Positions 59,982 through 64,000 of a stretch of 64,000 nucleotides of DNA are shown here, one piece after another. The notes below the pieces were generated by a model. The model was given only the letters and a program-made list of their open reading frames with translations, ran no database searches and was not told where the DNA came from. Position 1 is the stretch's first letter. Each line of letters begins with the position of its first letter. Location: contig JARUPY010000252.1 of the NCBI GenBank assembly GCA_029817715.1, positions 2,790,001 through 2,854,000 of the forward strand, in the 5' to 3' direction. Source of the DNA: Melastoma dodecandrum (lineage: Eukaryota; Streptophyta; Magnoliopsida; Myrtales; Melastomataceae). The translations under genes were made by a program, and so were the position numbers.

Positions 59982-62454
59982 TTATACTTCGCATGCGTCC
60001 ACTGTGCTGTCCACGGATTCTTCCCTCCGGTGGTTTTGTTGCTGTTGTTGTTGTTGGTGGCGGTGGTGGTTGGTAGGCGGAGTTTTACTGCCCGCCGCTT
60101 GATCAATGTCGATCGTGATGTCTTCCGTCATTCCAGAAAGGTTCTTCCGATGGCAGTATCTCTTGCCGTGATTTATCTTCACTACCCGGGATAATACCTG
60201 CACGATGTCTCGCATGGAAGGCCGCCTTCTCGGTGCCCGGTTTACGCATTTGTACGCCAGGGCCGCCACTTCATTGAGTTCTTCTGTGTCGTACTTCAAT
60301 TCCAGACGGGAGTCCACTATTTCCTCCCACCCGACTTTTCCCTCTGCATTCATCGCTGCCTGCAGTTAGTGCATATGTTATACATGGTTAAGGATTGTTT
60401 TAAGGTAATACGGTAACCTGTATCTGGGACGAGAGAGAGCTTACCAGCTCGACATATTCCATGAGGCCTTGCTGAGGATTTCTGCCGGCTATTAATTCGA
60501 ATAACAGGACTCCGAAACTATAGACATCACTCTTCTTAGTGAAAGCCCGTGTGGAAATATATTCAGGATCAAGGTAGCCAAACGTTCCTCGGATGTTAGC
60601 TGCATGTTTATCCACCATCTCCTCCCTTGACAGCCCAAAATCAGCCACCTTGTCAAAATCACCGGATCGACTTATCTTCAAGCAAACAATCAAGAAATAC
60701 GCACATTCACAGTTTCCAAAATTCGACTTGGAACAAATATTATTACCCTTGCTCTCATAGACTGGTCCAGGAGGATGTTAGACGATTTGATATCCCTGTG
60801 TATCACAGGAGGAACTGCCTGCAAGTGTGGAGTTGCGAACCAGTAAAAGAATCCCCTCTTTGTGTGCCGTAATGACAATTACAACTATATTCACAAAACA
60901 ATCGAGTCCAGCCACATCAGGTAGTCAGTATCTCACCCCGTCATGGAGATACTCCAACCCTCTCGCCACGTCTAATGCAATGTAAATTCTTAAATCCCAG
61001 TTCAGAACTTCGGTACTTTCACCTTAAGAAAAAACCAAATGATAAATTAGGGGGTCGCCGAAGAACCCTGAAGGACTGAGTGACTATTATTGGCCTATGT
61101 TCTCCTTCTACTAATAAACCATTACAAGCATCAATCCTCGCCGGGCAATCTTGTAGAATCTATCCCATATGATATTAGAAAAGAGTAGCTTCGCTTACCA
61201 TACAAATGAGAAGCCAAGCTGCCTTTACTCATGTAGACATAAATAAGCATATGTTGTCCCTTCTCTGCACAGTAGCCAACTAAATTTACAAGATTCCTAT
61301 GGTGCAGCCTCCCCAACAACATAACCTGTAAAAACATAAGCATATGAGGTCTGTAACAGATCTACTTTGTCCTGTACAAAAGAATCGATAACTTCCAAAG
61401 CAGGAGGAAACATTCTTGGAGCCCAGGGAACATGCATTCTTAACTATTTGACCACAAGCTTTATCACGAAAGCTCTTACCTCTGTTTGGAATTCCTTCTC
61501 CCCCTGCGTGGAATCAGTGGCCAGAACTTTAACAGCAACTACCTCACCTGTCGACATCTGAGCTTTATATACTGGCCCAAATGCCCCTTGTCCAATGAGT
61601 GTCGTAAAATTGTATGTTGCTTTCTGCAGATCCCTGGATCAGCAGAATATGGAAAATGAGTAGAAAATTAACCAACAAAGTATATACTCGAGTTCATTGC
61701 AAGGAATTTATAAGGTCTGTGAAATAAGTCTAAAGCGGCAGCAGGATTATACAGAACCAAAAGGGTGAACAGTATCTTTTGGCAGGGCACTAAATCAGAA
61801 TGCAACTTGTAATCCACAATTTTAGTGCCACCGCCAACCCCAAAAAGCAGTAATTGAGAGCAGTAGCTGGGAAGGGAAGAAATGCATATGTTGTTTTCCG
61901 CGTACTACAATACAAGACAATGACATATCCCAACTTTTGAAGGTTATCTTAACTCTCCAACAAAAGTGTTCGCTTTATGAAATTTAGCAATTCCATGCCT
62001 CAACTATACTAGCCAAAAGTTTAAGGATCCACAACTATCAAACAGGCATCAAACCAAACATATCACAAAATACCATCTACAAGTGTATTCACAAAAGAAC
62101 CCATGAAGTCATACCCCTGGGGATTGAAGAAAGGACGTACTTGTAAGAGTATTCAGGGATTCCCGAGACAGATATCATGTTACTCCTCCTAAACCCATCA
62201 AGCCACATGGTCATTCCATTCTTTCCGGACTTCACAGGCGACTCTGGACCAAGGGTCGAGTCTGACATGATCGTACAGGTATCGGCGCCATTTGCACGGA
62301 TAGGAATGGTCGCAGCCCTCCTGGAACTGCTGTTCCCAATCTGATACCTCTTCCGCTGATATTTCAAACAAAAGAGAGCAAGAATAGCGAGCAAAACCCC
62401 AATCACGACCCCAACCGAGAGACCAATTATCAATCCCAACGACTCCGCTTTCAT
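59982..62454 (-). CDS. CRLK1: Calcium/calmodulin-regulated receptor-like kinase CRLK1
   Basis: Plasma-membrane kinase that binds Ca2+/calmodulin and activates the MEKK1 cascade in cold response (known for Arabidopsis At5g54590). Seven exons on the minus strand: 62454-62141, 61633-61480, 61325-61199, 61022-60937, 60818-60747, 60648-60445 and 60359-59982, giving 444 residues against about 440. The start MKAESLG opens directly into one membrane segment ([18 protein letters not shown], residues 7-29), so there is almost no extracellular part. The kinase has Gly loop GQGAFG at 119-124, Lys140 in VAVKV, HRD at 234-236, DFG at 254-256, and activation segment ending [10 protein letters not shown]. 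The C-terminal tail is basic (calmodulin-binding character), with a Gln run near the end. An ATG at 62511 in the same frame would add 19 residues but breaks the family start. Confidence 0.94.
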
Positions 62455-64000
62455 CTCCTCCTCTGTTCCTCCCCTCCTTCCAGTAGGATATATATATCTG
62501 TCGTTTCTCACTCAGTCCATCAATCCATGCCCTTGAATGAAGTTTACCAGAGGAACATCTCAAAGAACATCTGGGTCAAACCATCCATGTATCATCACAC
62601 ATGTCAACGACAGAGCGAGAATTCCACTTCAATCTACACAGCGGCCAAGAAGAAGAGAAAAGAAAAAGTCAAAACATGAACATTCATCGTCTTACAAATC
62701 GTAATGACGGGTCAGCATTAATTGATAGATAGAAACCTCCTTCAGACAAGCCCCATCAGGAAGAAGACAATTCCAAGGGCGACAACTTTATTGGGTTCTT
62801 ATTTTTTTCTCTGGCCATTACTTGAAATTAATTCCCCGTACCATAATTAATCGCCTGCAACAAACTTCCCCACTCAAAAACAACTCACACCAACCTCCAC
62901 TATCGTCTGATCTACTGACACTGAATCGACCCTTCTCGCCAACTTCTTGTCGCATCGCAACGCAACAAGAAAAACAAATTAACCTGCGGAGGAGACCGTG
63001 GAATGACCCAAAGGCAACTCAAATTTTCCAGAAGAGTTCCTCTAACCCACTTCAGAACAACTCATCAAAGCATAGCTCCCCACGCGAGCAAAGAACGGAT
63101 TAGAAAAAGAAAATAGGAAATGCAAGGCGAACCCAGAAGACAATGAAAGCGAGAAAGGGTGAAAGTAATGGAAAGACGACACATTGATGAAAGCCGAAAG
63201 GGTAACTGCAGATATTTTACCAGCAAACGCATAACCGAGCGATTTTTCTGGGGAGGAGGAGGTGGGTTTTGAGTCGGGGTGAAAGGAACAAAAAACTAAA
63301 AAAGAAAAAAAAAAAGCAAAAGGAAACACTCGGTACGAGGAGGAGGCGGGGATTGGGATTCGAAGGAGGGGGTGGGGGGGAGGGGGGATGATGTTGTCGT
63401 GCTGTGCCGTGTCGGGATCCGAAGGAATGTAAGGGAAAGTCAAGAGGGAGAGAGAGACAGACTGAGAAAAAAAGTAAAAAGAAAAAGGTCTGAATTGTGA
63501 GTTTATGTGAAGGAAGTGTGAAGAGCAACTCAATTGTGAGTTTTGAACAGCTAGTAGCTATTCAAATCATACACACACAGGACCATCATTTAATCTACTT
63601 ATTACAAAAGGGTTTTCTTAAAGGGCATCATCCCTTTGATGTCCTAAGCATATAGAAAAAAATATTACTTTCTAAACATTTTCTTTTATTACCAACCAGC
63701 CTATGAAAAGCCTCCATTTAGCCAAACATACATTGCTTAAGGATAAGGATCATGGTAATGGTCCCCCCACCCCCACCCAAAATGGAATTCCTGCTGGGAA
63801 TGTAAAGGATCTGCAGAAACAGAAGGGAAGACAATGTTTTAGGGATGAGTCTTCAAGTTGGGCAACCAAATACGATTTGATATGATTCCACACTGGGGAT
63901 GGATTTTGGTGTTGGTGGTTGAAGAATGGGAGGTGGGGGGGGAGTCACAAAATGGGTAAAAGAAGAAATGTCACTTATTTTTCCTAGTGACATATGGGCA
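62455..64000 (-). promoter_or_regulatory. CRLK1 leader and promoter; nothing else recognised to the window end
   Basis: A donor-like CTG|GTAAAATATC on the minus strand near 63221 and the absence of coding signs up to 62455 suggest a long leader with a 5'UTR intron. A purine-rich tract (GAGAGAGAGA, 63447-63458) lies in the inferred first exon or core promoter. From 63550 to 64000 the sequence is AT-rich with short open frames only; I see no gene, repeat family or tRNA. Confidence 0.45.

Noticed and set aside
63042..63533. 163-codon minus frame upstream of CRLK1
   Set aside because: It is a pyrimidine-rich leader translated into Ser/Phe/Pro with no domain; CRLK1 is complete without it.

Overview
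This is nuclear DNA from a flowering plant, almost certainly a eudicot. The genes are split by short introns with GT/AG borders, two nuclear tRNA genes are present, and all but two of the complete intron-containing genes gave an intact frame through every inferred junction. The two exceptions are pseudogenes. The product set is plant-specific: plastid lipocalin, plastid ribosomal protein L24, an RLCK VII kinase, CRLK1, an early nodulin-like protein and an ATK kinesin. The species cannot be named from sequence alone. All exon borders were worked out by hand from splice signals and frame.

Layout, left to right. 1-9.6 kb: tail of an unknown gene, an AT-hook protein gene, an RBP45-type RNA-binding protein gene (minus), the ESCRT-II subunit VPS22 (minus) and an initiator tRNA-Met. 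9.6-21.9 kb: a PBL-type cytoplasmic kinase, an unexplained interval, plastid lipocalin (minus) head-to-head with AP-5 zeta, a decayed HD-ZIP IV copy (minus) and tRNA-Gly(CCC). 22-31.5 kb: PDIL5-4, an early nodulin-like protein, eIF1/SUI1 and a five-unit polyubiquitin gene. 32.5-44 kb: a chorein/BLTP3-like lipid-transfer protein (minus) and an ATG18 f/g/h-type autophagy protein. 45-53 kb: an ATK minus-end kinesin (minus) and a C2H2 zinc-finger protein. 54.5-62.5 kb: a fumarase pseudogene (minus) head-to-head with pICln, plastid RPL24 (minus) and the receptor-like kinase CRLK1 (minus).

The genes are mostly unrelated housekeeping and signalling genes, with no operon-like or cluster logic. Several act in membrane traffic (VPS22, AP5Z1, BLTP3-like, ATG18, PDIL5-4), but plant gene order rarely implies shared function. 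From memory, most of the set matches two related Arabidopsis segments (about At4g27000-27240 and At5g54590-54940), so this looks like a conserved ancestral block.

I found no transposon proteins, CRISPR arrays, viral genes or novel multi-gene system. The points most worth a second look are the two pseudogenes, three local duplications at or beside exon borders (one copies a splice acceptor exactly), a possible frameshift at the ATG18 C-terminus, and a few unexplained open frames.
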